Origin: Bacillus sp. ISL-37
GTDB taxonomy: Bacteria; Bacillota; Bacilli; Bacillales; Cytobacillaceae
DNA: 64,000 nucleotides
Assembly (NCBI RefSeq): GCF_018613315.1
Contig: NZ_JAGGQL010000011.1
Location: 1-64,000 of the forward strand
Direction: 5' to 3'
The notes beneath the pieces were generated by a model. It did no database searches and was not told where the DNA came from. It saw only the letters and a program-made list of their open reading frames with translations. This document shows, piece after piece, positions 27,077 to 35,593 of the stretch. Numbering within the stretch: position 1 is the first letter of the stretch; the number at the start of each line of letters is the position of its first letter. A program made the translations under genes and the position numbers.

Positions 27077-27107
27077 GAGGGGAAGCGATTCCCCTCTTTT
27101 ATTTTTA
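27077..27107 (+). terminator. Terminator between the surface-protein gene and the sortase gene
   Basis: A perfect 8-bp stem (GAGGGGAA / TTCCCCTC) with a GCGA tetraloop is followed by TTTTATTTTTAT, 10 bases after the LPXTG gene stop and 15 bases before the sortase ATG. It should reduce read-through into the sortase gene. Confidence 0.88.
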
Positions 27108-27121
27108 TACGAGGTGAAATT

Positions 27122-27805
27122 ATGAGAAAAGTATTGTCGTTATTAATGATTCTTGCTGGTCTATCGGTCTTCTTTTATCCAGCTGCAAAAGATTATTATA
27201 CTTCCTACAATCAGGAGAAAATGATTGATACATGGGAGGACAGCGGTCAGGAGAATCAGGTGGCTGCCGAGAGTCTGAGGGAACTTGAGGAAGTATTCAG
27301 TATTGAAACACATGCAGAGAGCAGTGTGGATGAAGTTCCGCCAGCTGAAAAACAAGAGGCTGAAAAGCTACCGGCCGAAAATAAAAAGGAGACAAAACAG
27401 AAACTGTCCGCCGGCATGGTCGGTGTAATTGAAATAGACAAGATTGGCGTGAAGCTGCCTATATTAAATGGTGCGTCGGATGCAAATTTGGATAAAGGAG
27501 CTGGTCTGCTGGAAGGAACGCCGGCTCCGGGAATGCCAGGGAACAGTGCCATTGCCGCCCACCGGAACCGAGCTTATGGAAGTATGTTTAACAGGCTTGA
27601 TGAAATAAGCAAAGGCGATACCGTTACTGTAAGGGATAAAGGCAACACCTACCAATATGAAGTATACGAAACTTTAGTGGTGGAGCCACATGAAACTTCC
27701 GTATTAAATGGCAGCCAGGATGAAAAGGTACTAACCCTTATTACATGTACGCCAATTGATACGGCAACACACAGACTGATTGTCAAAGCGAAAATCAAAC
27801 CATAA
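27122..27805 (+). CDS. Class D sortase
   Basis: 227 residues from ATG 27122, preceded by GAGGTGAAA; the longer in-frame start at 27074 lies before the terminator and is rejected. One N-terminal helix (about 5-22) anchors it; a charged linker and the sortase barrel (about 98-227) follow. Catalytic residues: His147 in AIAAHRNRAYGSMFNRLDE, Cys209 in LTLITCTPID (TLxTC) and Arg218 in THRLIVKA. It cleaves LPXTG-type motifs and joins the protein to the cell wall; the adjacent LPQTG protein is the obvious substrate. Confidence 0.93.
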   Translation: MRKVLSLLMILAGLSVFFYPAAKDYYTSYNQEKMIDTWEDSGQENQVAAESLRELEEVFSIETHAESSVDEVPPAEKQEAEKLPAENKKETKQKLSAGMVGVIEIDKIGVKLPILNGASDANLDKGAGLLEGTPAPGMPGNSAIAAHRNRAYGSMFNRLDEISKGDTVTVRDKGNTYQYEVYETLVVEPHETSVLNGSQDEKVLTLITCTPIDTATHRLIVKAKIKP

Positions 27806-27876
27806 TAGATTCTGTGTTTTTGCCATCGATGAGAGGGTAAGGGATTAAGAGAAATGATTATATCTAGGAGGAGAAA

Positions 27877-29304
27877 ATGGAATTTAACAGTGTTCTGCTT
27901 GCATTCGTCTTTATTGCAGTCTTGCTGGCTGCGGGAATGCTCCTACGGATGACGATTCCTTTTTTCCAAAAGTATTTTATCCCTACCTCCCTTATTGCAG
28001 GTCTAATTGGATTGTTAATGAGTAAGGAAGCATTGGGAAAACTGGGGTCGATCATTCCGGGAGCAGACTTTCTGGAAAATGGCGTATATCCTGAAAAAGT
28101 GTACGACGTGATGCTTTCGATTCCTGAAGTCGCGATTACCATCATTTTTGCGTCCCTTTTTTTAGGTAAAAAAATACCGGGAATCAAAAAGATATGGAAA
28201 ATTGCCGGTCCTCAAGTGGCTTATGGCCAAATTGTATCATGGGGCCAGTATGTGGTCGGAATCCTCTTGGCGATTTTCATTTTGAAGCCAGTTTTTGGAC
28301 TGCCTCCTATGGCAGGAGCATTGATTGAAATCGGATTTGAAGGCGGTCCAGGTACGGCTGCCGGGATGAGAGGAACCTTTGATGCACTGGATTTTTCCGA
28401 AGGGGCCAGCATCGCGCTTGGCCTGGCAACAGTCGGAATCCTGACTGGTGTGATCACCGGCATTATCATTGTCAATTGGGGAATCAGGAAAGGAATTGCC
28501 AAGGAAGCGAAAAAAGCTTCCGAGCTTTCTGACCGAGAGCAAAAAGGCCTGTATCCTGAGGATGAAGAACAGTCGGCTGGAGAATTATCAACAAGATCGG
28601 AATCGATTGAATCGCTGACAGTCAATTTCATGTTCATCTTTGTGGCAGTCGGCGCAGGAATGGTTTTATTAAAAGGGCTGTTGTTCCTGGAAAATACCAC
28701 CTGGGGACCGGCTTACGATATAGAAATTATCAAGCATGTCCCATTGTTTCCGATGGCCTTGCTTGGAGGTGTGGCAACACAGCTGCTATACGACCGGTTC
28801 AGCCCGTTCAAGCTTATTGATAAAAAGGTGCTCGGCAGGATTGAAGGCTTTTCCCTGGATGTTTTGATCGTTGCATCTATAACAACCCTATCCGTTACAG
28901 CGATCAGTGAGCATATTCTGCCATTCCTTATCCTAGCTGGAGCAGGGATCGCGCTGAATCTCGCTGCGTTTTTCTTGCTTGCGAAAAGAATAATGCCGGA
29001 GTTCTGGCTTGAAAGAGGGATTCTTCAATATGGGCAATCAATGGGCATGACAACTACTGGTTTGCTTTTGCTCCAGATTGTCGATCCGGAAAATGAAACA
29101 CCGGCGCTTGAAGGATTTGGCTATAAACAAATTCTGTTTGAGCCGATTGTTGGAGGCGGTTTGTTCACCGCTGCGTCCATGCCGCTCATCGCACAGTTTG
29201 GCCCGGTACCGGTTTTGATTGGGACAGGAATCCTGTTTGCGGTCTGGCTTTCAATCGGACTCTTTTATTTTGGAAAAAAGGACAATAAGGGTGCCCAATC
29301 GTGA
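27877..29304 (+). CDS. Sodium/glutamate symporter-like protein (GltS/ESS family)
   Basis: A 475-residue polytopic membrane protein with two related halves: about five helices, a cytoplasmic loop of about 50 charged residues near 205-250 (KKASELSDREQKGLYPEDEEQ), then about six helices. Gly-rich family segments are IEIGFEGGPGTAAGMRGTF (about 147-165) and YGQSMGMTTTGLLLLQIVDP, which correspond to the re-entrant binding loops of GltS. It would import glutamate or a similar dicarboxylate with Na+. ATG 27877 follows TAGGAGGAG. Its stop codon is within a large inverted repeat. Confidence 0.8.
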   Translation: MEFNSVLLAFVFIAVLLAAGMLLRMTIPFFQKYFIPTSLIAGLIGLLMSKEALGKLGSIIPGADFLENGVYPEKVYDVMLSIPEVAITIIFASLFLGKKIPGIKKIWKIAGPQVAYGQIVSWGQYVVGILLAIFILKPVFGLPPMAGALIEIGFEGGPGTAAGMRGTFDALDFSEGASIALGLATVGILTGVITGIIIVNWGIRKGIAKEAKKASELSDREQKGLYPEDEEQSAGELSTRSESIESLTVNFMFIFVAVGAGMVLLKGLLFLENTTWGPAYDIEIIKHVPLFPMALLGGVATQLLYDRFSPFKLIDKKVLGRIEGFSLDVLIVASITTLSVTAISEHILPFLILAGAGIALNLAAFFLLAKRIMPEFWLERGILQYGQSMGMTTTGLLLLQIVDPENETPALEGFGYKQILFEPIVGGGLFTAASMPLIAQFGPVPVLIGTGILFAVWLSIGLFYFGKKDNKGAQS

Positions 29305-29352
29305 CAAAAAAACTTTTTTGAAAAGTTTACTTAAAATTTCACAATTGGGCAC
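29291..29352. other. Large inverted repeat overlapping the end of the GltS-like gene
   Basis: GTGCCCAATCGTGA (29291-29304, ends at the stop codon) pairs with TCACAATTGGGCAC (29339-29352), 13 of 14 bases. The 34-base loop contains another AAACTTTT/AAAAGTTT element. There is no T tract after the outer stem, so it is not a standard terminator; it may protect or process the message 3' end. Confidence 0.75.
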
Positions 29353-29434
29353 GCTTACATCTGAGAGTGTTTCTTGATTATTGGGATTCATTTCGATAAA
29401 GTGATAGAGAATATAAAATAATGGAGGATCAGAC

Positions 29435-30784
29435 ATGACACATGTTCGTTTTGATTACTCAAAGGCGCTAAGCTTTTTTGGTGAACACGAAGTTACATAC
29501 TTAAGGGATTTTGTAAAAGTAGCCCATCATTCATTACATGAAAAGACTGGTGCAGGCAGCGACTTTTTAGGCTGGATTGATCTGCCTGTAGACTATGATA
29601 AAGAAGAATTCGCACGCATCCAGAAATCTGCGGAAAAGATTAAGAGTGATTCTGATGTTCTGCTTGTTGTAGGGATTGGCGGCTCTTATCTTGGTGCACG
29701 TGCTGCGCTTGAATTTTTACAGCACAGCTTCTATAATGCTCTTCCAAAAGAAAAGCGCAAGACACCGCAAATTATCTTTATCGGCAACAACATCAGCTCA
29801 TCTTATATGACAGATGTTATGGATCTTTTAGAAGGAAAAGATTTCTCGATCAATGTCATCTCAAAATCTGGAACAACGACTGAGCCTGCAATCGCATTCC
29901 GTATTTTCCGCAAGCTTCTTGAAGAGAAGTATGGAGTGGAAGCAGCCCGCAAACGCATTTATGCAACAACGGATAAAGCACGCGGTGCATTGAAAACACT
30001 TGCGGACGAAGAAGGCTATGAATCATTCGTGATTCCTGATGATGTTGGCGGACGTTACTCTGTATTGACGGCTGTAGGCTTGCTGCCAATCGCTGTCAGC
30101 GGTTCAGATATCGAAGCCATGATGAAAGGCGCGGCACAGGCAAGAGAGGATTTCGGAAAGTCAGAGCTTGAAGAAAATCCTGCCTACCAATACGCAGCAG
30201 TCCGTAACGCGCTTTACAACAAAGGCAAGACAATTGAAATGCTGATCAACTATGAGCCATCTCTTCAGTACTTCTCTGAGTGGTGGAAGCAGTTATTCGG
30301 CGAAAGCGAAGGAAAAGACCAGAAGGGGATTTATCCTTCTTCAGCAAACTTTTCGACTGACCTTCACTCACTTGGACAATATGTGCAGGAAGGCCGCCGT
30401 GACTTGTTCGAAACAATCATCAAGGTCGAGAGCCCTCGCCATGAAATGACAATTGAAGAAGCTGCAAGCGATCTTGACGGCTTGAACTATCTAGCTGGCA
30501 AGACGGTTGATTTCGTCAACAACAAGGCGTTCGAAGGAACAATGCTTGCTCATACTGATGGCGGCGTGCCGAATCTTGTTTTGACAATCCCTCAGCTTGA
30601 TGAGTATACTTTCGGATACCTTGTATACTTCTTCGAAAAAGCATGTGCAATGAGCGGCTACCTGCTTGGAGTGAATCCATTCGACCAGCCAGGTGTTGAA
30701 GAGTACAAAGTGAACATGTTCGCACTGCTTGGCAAACCAGGCTTCGAAGAAAAGAAAGCAGAATTGGAAAAGAGACTTAAATAA
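29435..30784 (+). CDS. pgi: Glucose-6-phosphate isomerase
   Basis: 449 residues, the usual length in Firmicutes. Motifs: [14 protein letters not shown] (about 79-92), [16 protein letters not shown] (phosphate-binding), [16 protein letters not shown] (signature 1) and the C-terminal [16 protein letters not shown] (signature 2, catalytic Lys). It interconverts glucose 6-phosphate and fructose 6-phosphate in the cytoplasm. Placement between yugJ and yugN follows B. subtilis. A strong terminator follows. Confidence 0.97.
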   Translation: MTHVRFDYSKALSFFGEHEVTYLRDFVKVAHHSLHEKTGAGSDFLGWIDLPVDYDKEEFARIQKSAEKIKSDSDVLLVVGIGGSYLGARAALEFLQHSFYNALPKEKRKTPQIIFIGNNISSSYMTDVMDLLEGKDFSINVISKSGTTTEPAIAFRIFRKLLEEKYGVEAARKRIYATTDKARGALKTLADEEGYESFVIPDDVGGRYSVLTAVGLLPIAVSGSDIEAMMKGAAQAREDFGKSELEENPAYQYAAVRNALYNKGKTIEMLINYEPSLQYFSEWWKQLFGESEGKDQKGIYPSSANFSTDLHSLGQYVQEGRRDLFETIIKVESPRHEMTIEEAASDLDGLNYLAGKTVDFVNNKAFEGTMLAHTDGGVPNLVLTIPQLDEYTFGYLVYFFEKACAMSGYLLGVNPFDQPGVEEYKVNMFALLGKPGFEEKKAELEKRLK

Positions 30785-30789
30785 TAGTG

Positions 30790-30828
30790 AAAAGGAGCAC
30801 CCAATACAAGCGGGTGCTCCTTTTGTGT
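30790..30828 (+). terminator. Terminator of pgi
   Basis: AAAAGGAGCACCC and GGGTGCTCCTTTT form a 13-bp stem with a 9-base loop ending in a T run, a few bases after the pgi stop. Confidence 0.93.
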
Positions 30829-30869
30829 AGATGATTTTTTGAAAACTGGAAAAAACCGCGTGAAATTTC

Positions 30870-31070
30870 CAGTTCGCCAATAAATTTTGATAATCGCCAA
30901 TAAAGTTGTGAAAATCGCCAATAAAGTTGGATTATCGCCAATAAAGTTGTGAAAACCGCGAATAAAAATAAATTATCGCCAATAAACGTAATGACAGTAG
31001 AAAAAATGTCCGTTATCCAGCCTATGACGGACAGAAATAGCAAAATTACCGAAGAAAGTGTCTGTCATCA
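30870..31070. repeat. CGCCAATAAAGTT repeats (about 20.5 bp) plus one GACGGACA unit
   Basis: CGCCAATAA or CGCGAATAA blocks start at 30875, 30895, 30916, 30936, 30957 and 30977, alternately 20 and 21 bases apart. At about 31004-31069 a diverged copy of the 8.4-kb array follows (TGTCCGTTAT, GACGGACAGAAATAG, GTGTCTGTCAT). The rest of 30829-31173 is gene-free. Confidence 0.88.
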
Positions 31071-31173
31071 CCAACCTAAATCAGTTTCAGACCTGAGTCT
31101 AGCTTTCGCCACTCATTAAAATATCCCTTTTGGTTAAAACTAAGCGAAAATGAATGGAAAGGCGGAACGACCA

Positions 31174-31578
31174 TTGATTGAGATACAATCTGAGCTTGAG
31201 GGCAAACATTTTGATCTATTTAAACTGGAGCAACTGCTTAAACCTTTAGGATATTCCATCGGGGGAAACTGGGATTATGACCATGGTGCTTTTGATTATA
31301 AAATTGATGATGAAGTGGGTTATCAATTTTTGCGTCTGCCATTTAAGGCAATTGACGGCCAGCTTGATTCCAAAGGCTGCACTGTAAAATTACAGCGCCC
31401 ATTCCTTCTCTCGCATAAATATCAGCGAGGAATCGATGACCATGCAGAGATCGGGAATGCCAGCGCCTCATTCAATCAATTTCAGGAACCTGTGGACAAG
31501 GATGCGAGCTTTCCGGAAAAATACATCGAAGTCGGAAAGTCGCTTGTCCGCGAAGTAGAATCTGCTTTGCTTCATTGA
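31174..31578 (+). CDS. yugN: YugN-like protein
   Basis: 134 residues from TTG 31174, 8 bases after AAAGGCGG; an ATG at 31150 is in frame but has no ribosome site. It contains the LFKLEQLLKPLGYSIGGNWD and FDYKIDDEVGYQFLRLPFKA segments typical of YugN-like proteins. It is soluble and of unknown function. Its stop codon abuts that of the convergent yugO (TGATCA at 31576-31581), with no spacer. Confidence 0.82.
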   Translation: MIEIQSELEGKHFDLFKLEQLLKPLGYSIGGNWDYDHGAFDYKIDDEVGYQFLRLPFKAIDGQLDSKGCTVKLQRPFLLSHKYQRGIDDHAEIGNASASFNQFQEPVDKDASFPEKYIEVGKSLVREVESALLH

Positions 31579-32574
31579 TCATTGATCATTGGAAATCGCA
31601 AGCAACTGATCATCGTACTTAATTTTGATATTGTTTTTGGGGTTGACGATTATGTCATCCCCTCTTTTGCGTCCAATCAATATAATATTGCGCTCGTTCA
31701 GCAGAAAGCTGCTTGCCTCCTGGAAATTTTTATCAATAAGAGAAGCTTCCGGTTCAATATAAGACAAGCGCTTTCCGTTTAATTCCCCAAGTAAATCCAG
31801 CAAAGGGTTCACAACTTCCGCAGAAGCGATACTGTTTAATAGTACGGCGCTAGTCAAAGAATTAGCAGGAATCAGTTCATCTGCTCCCGCTCTCCTAGCA
31901 TTATTGATCTGTTCGCTGGTTTGGATTTCTGCAATGCAGCGGATATCCGGATTCAATCCTTTGATGGCTAGCAGCGTGAGGATGGTGTTCATGTCAGCTT
32001 GCAGTTCATCAAGGTTTTGGTCGGATGTAATAATTACTTTTCTGGCTGTTGAGATACCGGCATTCAATAAAGTTTCATCTTTGTTCGCCCTTCCCCTGAT
32101 GAAATGAACATTGTCATCCTTAATGGGATTAGACCCCAATGAATCGTCCACCAATATGATTAGTTCATCAGATTCAATGAGAGACCTGATAACAGAACGA
32201 GACCTTTCGTTCCACCCGATGATGATAATCTGATCATTACCCTTAAAGCCTACTTTCCCCTCTGCATAGGCATTTTGTTTGGTAACAGTTGCTGCTGAAA
32301 GGTGGATAAAATAGGACGATAAAAATCCTGTACCAATCAGCAGGAGAAGTATTGCTGTTATTCGTCCCCATGTAGATACGGGATAGTAATCTCCGAACCC
32401 TACTGTTGATGCAGTAATGATAGCCCACCAGACCCCATCAAAGATTGTTGGAAAGCTTTTCGGTTCAACAAAATGAATGACGACTCCAAACAGAGTAATC
32501 ATCATAGAGGCAATCATTAGGATCCTTGCTAATATCGGCAGCTTGATAAAACGCATATATAAGTGACTGGTCAT
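31579..32574 (-). CDS. yugO: Two-TM potassium channel with RCK domain (YugO)
   Basis: 331 residues. N-terminal pore module: helix about 14-36, pore helix, selectivity filter TVGFGD at 57-62, second helix about 72-95. The cytoplasmic RCK/TrkA-N domain begins near 115 with a Rossmann motif (IIIIGWNERSRSVIRSL) and continues to a C-terminal TrkA-C-like part. B. subtilis YugO is the K+ channel used in biofilm electrical signalling and lies in an operon with mstX; I see no mstX homologue upstream here. The filter GFGD rather than GYGD is also seen in other YugO-type channels. Confidence 0.92.
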   Translation of the reverse strand: MTSHLYMRFIKLPILARILMIASMMITLFGVVIHFVEPKSFPTIFDGVWWAIITASTVGFGDYYPVSTWGRITAILLLLIGTGFLSSYFIHLSAATVTKQNAYAEGKVGFKGNDQIIIIGWNERSRSVIRSLIESDELIILVDDSLGSNPIKDDNVHFIRGRANKDETLLNAGISTARKVIITSDQNLDELQADMNTILTLLAIKGLNPDIRCIAEIQTSEQINNARRAGADELIPANSLTSAVLLNSIASAEVVNPLLDLLGELNGKRLSYIEPEASLIDKNFQEASSFLLNERNIILIGRKRGDDIIVNPKNNIKIKYDDQLLAISNDQ

Positions 32575-32655
32575 TCTAATCCTCCTCTTTTTCTCTCGTT
32601 TAATAGGAATTTATAAAACAATTTAGTTCTGGATCATTACATTTAGTCATCTTAA

Positions 32656-32830
32656 TCCAGCTCCAGCGCCTAGCCCCTCGAGTCGCTTCGGACCGCCCAA
32701 GGAAGTCAAAGAACGACTTCATCGGTCGGCCCTCCGTGGCACACGATGTGCTAGCCCCGCCAGCCACAGGACGTGGCGTTATAGGCGGGCAGCGCTTGTC
32801 GGGGCTGAACGAGGCGCTTGCGCTTTTTGT
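32656..32830. repeat. GC-rich, highly structured dispersed repeat element
   Basis: A GC-rich island in AT-rich DNA. The ends pair: AGCGCCT and AGCCCC on the left with GGGGCT and AGGCGCT on the right. Inside are GGAAGTC/GACTTC with GGACCG/CGGTC, GCACACGATGTGC and GCCACAGGACGTGGC hairpins. Fragments of its ends occur at 23558-23588 and 51782-51797. Similar BOX-like elements are common in Bacillaceae genomes. No coding potential. The rest of 32575-33010 shows no gene. Confidence 0.8.
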
Positions 32831-33010
32831 TCCTATATGTATGAAAACAATATTTACTTTTCCCCTGTTTCTCTAATCAAAAACTGAAATATGTAATTCT
32901 ATTCTTGTCGAGCAAAATCTTTTTTACACAGAAAATAAGTAATTGTTCATTAGCCCGTACCAAAAATACTGTACATACATATGTTGGGTAGTAAAGGAGG
33001 GGATTATGAT

Positions 33011-33217
33011 ATGTCATTCAACTGGGGATCTAATGTATTGCTTTTTCTTGCTTGCATGCTCGCGGGATGGGCGCTGATTGAATTTGGTCCGTTGCTGCTG
33101 ACCCTTGCAGGGCTGGGCATTTTCGGTATTATTGGAGTAATTGTCATTGTGCTTTTTGCTTTCGTCATTATCTTTATTGGCTTAAGGGTATTATTCAGAG
33201 GCGGTTGGCGCGGCTGA
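33011..33217 (+). CDS. Small hydrophobic membrane protein
   Basis: 68 residues from ATG 33011, 8 bases after AAAGGAGGGG; an upstream in-frame ATG 32981 lies before this site. Two long hydrophobic helices (about 8-26 and 30-58) make up nearly the whole protein, and the C terminus is basic and Gly-rich (RGGWRG). The family is not recognised. It has its own terminator. Confidence 0.7.
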   Translation: MSFNWGSNVLLFLACMLAGWALIEFGPLLLTLAGLGIFGIIGVIVIVLFAFVIIFIGLRVLFRGGWRG

Positions 33218-33230
33218 CTTTCCTTGTAAA

Positions 33231-33258
33231 GAACCTGTCTAATCGGCAGGTTCTTTTT
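33231..33258 (+). terminator. Terminator of the small membrane protein gene
   Basis: GAACCTG and CAGGTTC arms with a 9-base loop are followed by TTTTT. Confidence 0.82.
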
Positions 33259-33339
33259 CGTGTTGTTTCGAAAAATAGAGATAAACTTGGACATCCATAA
33301 ATATATTTTTTAAGAGTGCAAGGAATAGGAGTGGTATAC

Positions 33340-33924
33340 ATGCATGAATTTATTATGACTGTTTTGGACTGGCTGGCCAGTCTTGGGTACATAGGGATAG
33401 CCCTCGGATTAATGCTTGAGGTCATCCCAAGCGAGATCGTCCTTGGTTACGGAGGATATATGGTTTCTGAAGGGGCAATTGGTTTTATCGGTGCGGTCGT
33501 TGCTGGTACAATTGGCGGGACCATCGCGCAGTTATTCTTATATTGGCTCGGATATTATGGCGGCAGGCCGATGCTGGAGAAATACGGGAAGTATTTATTG
33601 ATCAAACAGCATCATCTGGATGTTTCTGAAAGATGGTTCAAGCAATATGGACCTGGTGTGATTTTCTCGGCAAGGTTCATCCCGGTGGTCAGGCATGCCA
33701 TATCTATTCCTGCGGGCATCGCCGGGATGTCAGCGCTCAAATTCACACTGTATACAATAGCAGCAATGGTTCCATGGACAATTTTTTTCCTCTATCTCGG
33801 CATAGTTCTCGGCGAAAATTGGTCAGGCATCAAGGAAGTGGCCCAACCTTTCATAATACCTGTAAGTATTATTGCATTAGGTGCAGGAGCTGTTTATTTA
33901 CTGGCGGCACGTAAACGAATATAA
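33340..33924 (+). CDS. DedA-family membrane protein
   Basis: 194 residues from ATG 33340, with AGGAGTGG upstream; GTG 33316 is in frame but unsupported. The family signatures are E-x-x-P-S-E near the N terminus (MLEVIPSEIVLGYGGYM) and FSARFIPVVRHAISIPAGIAGM (about 117-138). DedA/VTT-type proteins have re-entrant loops and act as lipid flippases or scramblases. B. subtilis homologues are implicated in undecaprenyl-phosphate or phospholipid recycling; the exact substrate here is unknown. Confidence 0.9.
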   Translation: MHEFIMTVLDWLASLGYIGIALGLMLEVIPSEIVLGYGGYMVSEGAIGFIGAVVAGTIGGTIAQLFLYWLGYYGGRPMLEKYGKYLLIKQHHLDVSERWFKQYGPGVIFSARFIPVVRHAISIPAGIAGMSALKFTLYTIAAMVPWTIFFLYLGIVLGENWSGIKEVAQPFIIPVSIIALGAGAVYLLAARKRI

Positions 33925-33934
33925 GGAATAATGA

Positions 33935-33960
33935 ACTCAGGAACTTTCCTGAGTTTTTTT
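33935..33960 (+). terminator. Terminator of the dedA gene
   Basis: ACTCAGGA and TCCTGAGT form an 8-bp stem with a 4-base loop, followed by six or more T residues. Confidence 0.9.
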
Positions 33961-34045
33961 CATGCTCAAAACTCATAAAACATAGCAGATTAGTAAAAGT
34001 TAAGAAAAGGAAGAAATATTCCGTGCGGCAGGGAGAAGGTTCACG

Positions 34046-35590
34046 ATGTTAAAGGAAATGCTCAGGCTGATTACGAAACAGCAGAGGAATACAGCTCCCG
34101 CAGTGGATAAGCTGGAGGGAGAGCAGACATCCCTTAAGGAAAAGGGATTCAGCAGAAATCTCCAGGAAAATCTATCGATATTAAAGCAGCTTTACAGCAT
34201 TCCTGATAATAAGGATGTTAAATTGCGACAATTGTACCTTGAAGGCTTTAATAAGCAGGCAGCATTATTGTTTATTAGCACGATTACAGATGTTAAGAGT
34301 ATCGAAGAAAATATCCTAAAGCCTCTAACGGAAAATACAGCTTCCAATAAAAAGGTGAAGGATATAGTTGCAATCCAAATGGTAAAAGAAATCACCTTAT
34401 TTAAGGATGCAGTCAAGGATATTAACAAAGGAAATGCGCTCCTCATCCTGGATGGAGAACCTAAGGCGTACATTATGGATTGTCCTGATTTTCAAAGCAG
34501 GGCGATTGAAAAGCCGGAAAGTGAGATTCTCATCAAGGGACCTAAGGAAGCGTTCAATGAAAAGGCTGTAGCGAATATATCATTACTCAGAAAAAAAATC
34601 AGGAACGAAAACCTTATTGTTGAAGCAGTGGAAGTCTCGCAACGGTCCCATAATGATGTTTTTGTCCTATATATTCGCGGGCTCGCTAATGAGAAATTGA
34701 TCGACAATATCAAGGAAAGATTGGGCAGTCTTGATGTGAATTCGATCCAAAATCTTTCGCTGCTGGAGGAATACATTGAGGAACGGAATTATTCATTGTT
34801 TCCTAGCATTCTTTCGACAGAGAGGCCTGACAGGGCAGCCTCTTTTTTAGAAGATGGCTATATCGTCTTGCTAATGGATAATTCACCTGATAGTCTCGTT
34901 CTCCCTGCGACATTTTGGGCTTTTTTTCATAGTCCTGAGGATCACTATCTTAGGTTTTTTTATGGGAACTTTACGAGAGCGTTAAGAATGACTGCCCTTT
35001 TCATCACGATTTTCACATCAGCTATTTACGTGGCTATCACCACTTATCATGCTGAAATGATTCCGCCAGACTTGCTGCTGGCAATTGCTGCATCTCGCGA
35101 AAAAGTTCCTTTTCCCGCGGTGATTGAAATATTGATCATGGAGCTGGCATTCGAGCTGATCAGGGAAGCTGGGTTACGTGTTCCCAGTCCGATAGGACCG
35201 ACCATCGGGATTGTTGGAGCCTTAATCCTTGGACAGGCAGCCGTCGAAGCAAATATTATCAGTCCGATTGTTATTATTGTTGTCGCACTTGGAGGACTTA
35301 GTTCGTTTGCAGTCAGTGATCTAAGTTTGAATTTCGCAGTAAGGCTAACTCGCTTTCTATTTATCCTGAGTGCAGCGATGATGGGAATTTACGGTATGAC
35401 TGCAGTGTTTGTGGGAGGCTTATTCTACATGGTTTCTATTAAGTCATTTGGCGTACCGTATTTAGCGCCTATGTCACCAAATTACAAGTCCTCGAAGGAT
35501 ACGATTTTCCGCAGGTTAACCAAAAATGAAACGTTAAGGCCTGGTTTTTTAAAAACGACGGATTTACAAAAAAAGACTACTGGAGAATAG
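34046..35590 (+). CDS. Spore germinant receptor subunit A (GerA/GerKA type)
   Basis: 514 residues. The soluble N-terminal part (about 1-290) shows the GerAA fold with the LYLEGFNKQAALLFISTITD stretch. The membrane part (about 310-490) includes the PPDLLLAIAASREKVPFPAVIEIL signature and RVPSPIGPTIGIVGALILGQ. It is located in the spore inner membrane and forms an oligomeric ion channel that opens upon nutrient binding. It is the first gene of an A-B-C-(D) operon; ATG 34046 follows GGGAGAAGG. Confidence 0.95.
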   Translation: MLKEMLRLITKQQRNTAPAVDKLEGEQTSLKEKGFSRNLQENLSILKQLYSIPDNKDVKLRQLYLEGFNKQAALLFISTITDVKSIEENILKPLTENTASNKKVKDIVAIQMVKEITLFKDAVKDINKGNALLILDGEPKAYIMDCPDFQSRAIEKPESEILIKGPKEAFNEKAVANISLLRKKIRNENLIVEAVEVSQRSHNDVFVLYIRGLANEKLIDNIKERLGSLDVNSIQNLSLLEEYIEERNYSLFPSILSTERPDRAASFLEDGYIVLLMDNSPDSLVLPATFWAFFHSPEDHYLRFFYGNFTRALRMTALFITIFTSAIYVAITTYHAEMIPPDLLLAIAASREKVPFPAVIEILIMELAFELIREAGLRVPSPIGPTIGIVGALILGQAAVEANIISPIVIIVVALGGLSSFAVSDLSLNFAVRLTRFLFILSAAMMGIYGMTAVFVGGLFYMVSIKSFGVPYLAPMSPNYKSSKDTIFRRLTKNETLRPGFLKTTDLQKKTTGE

Positions 35591-35593
35591 GCG

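Noticed and set aside
32656-32830. rRNA or tRNA fragment, suggested by its GC-rich folded nature
   Set aside because: No recognisable rRNA or tRNA motif (no T-loop GTTCGA with acceptor pairing); it matches itself at other sites, so a dispersed repeat is the better call.
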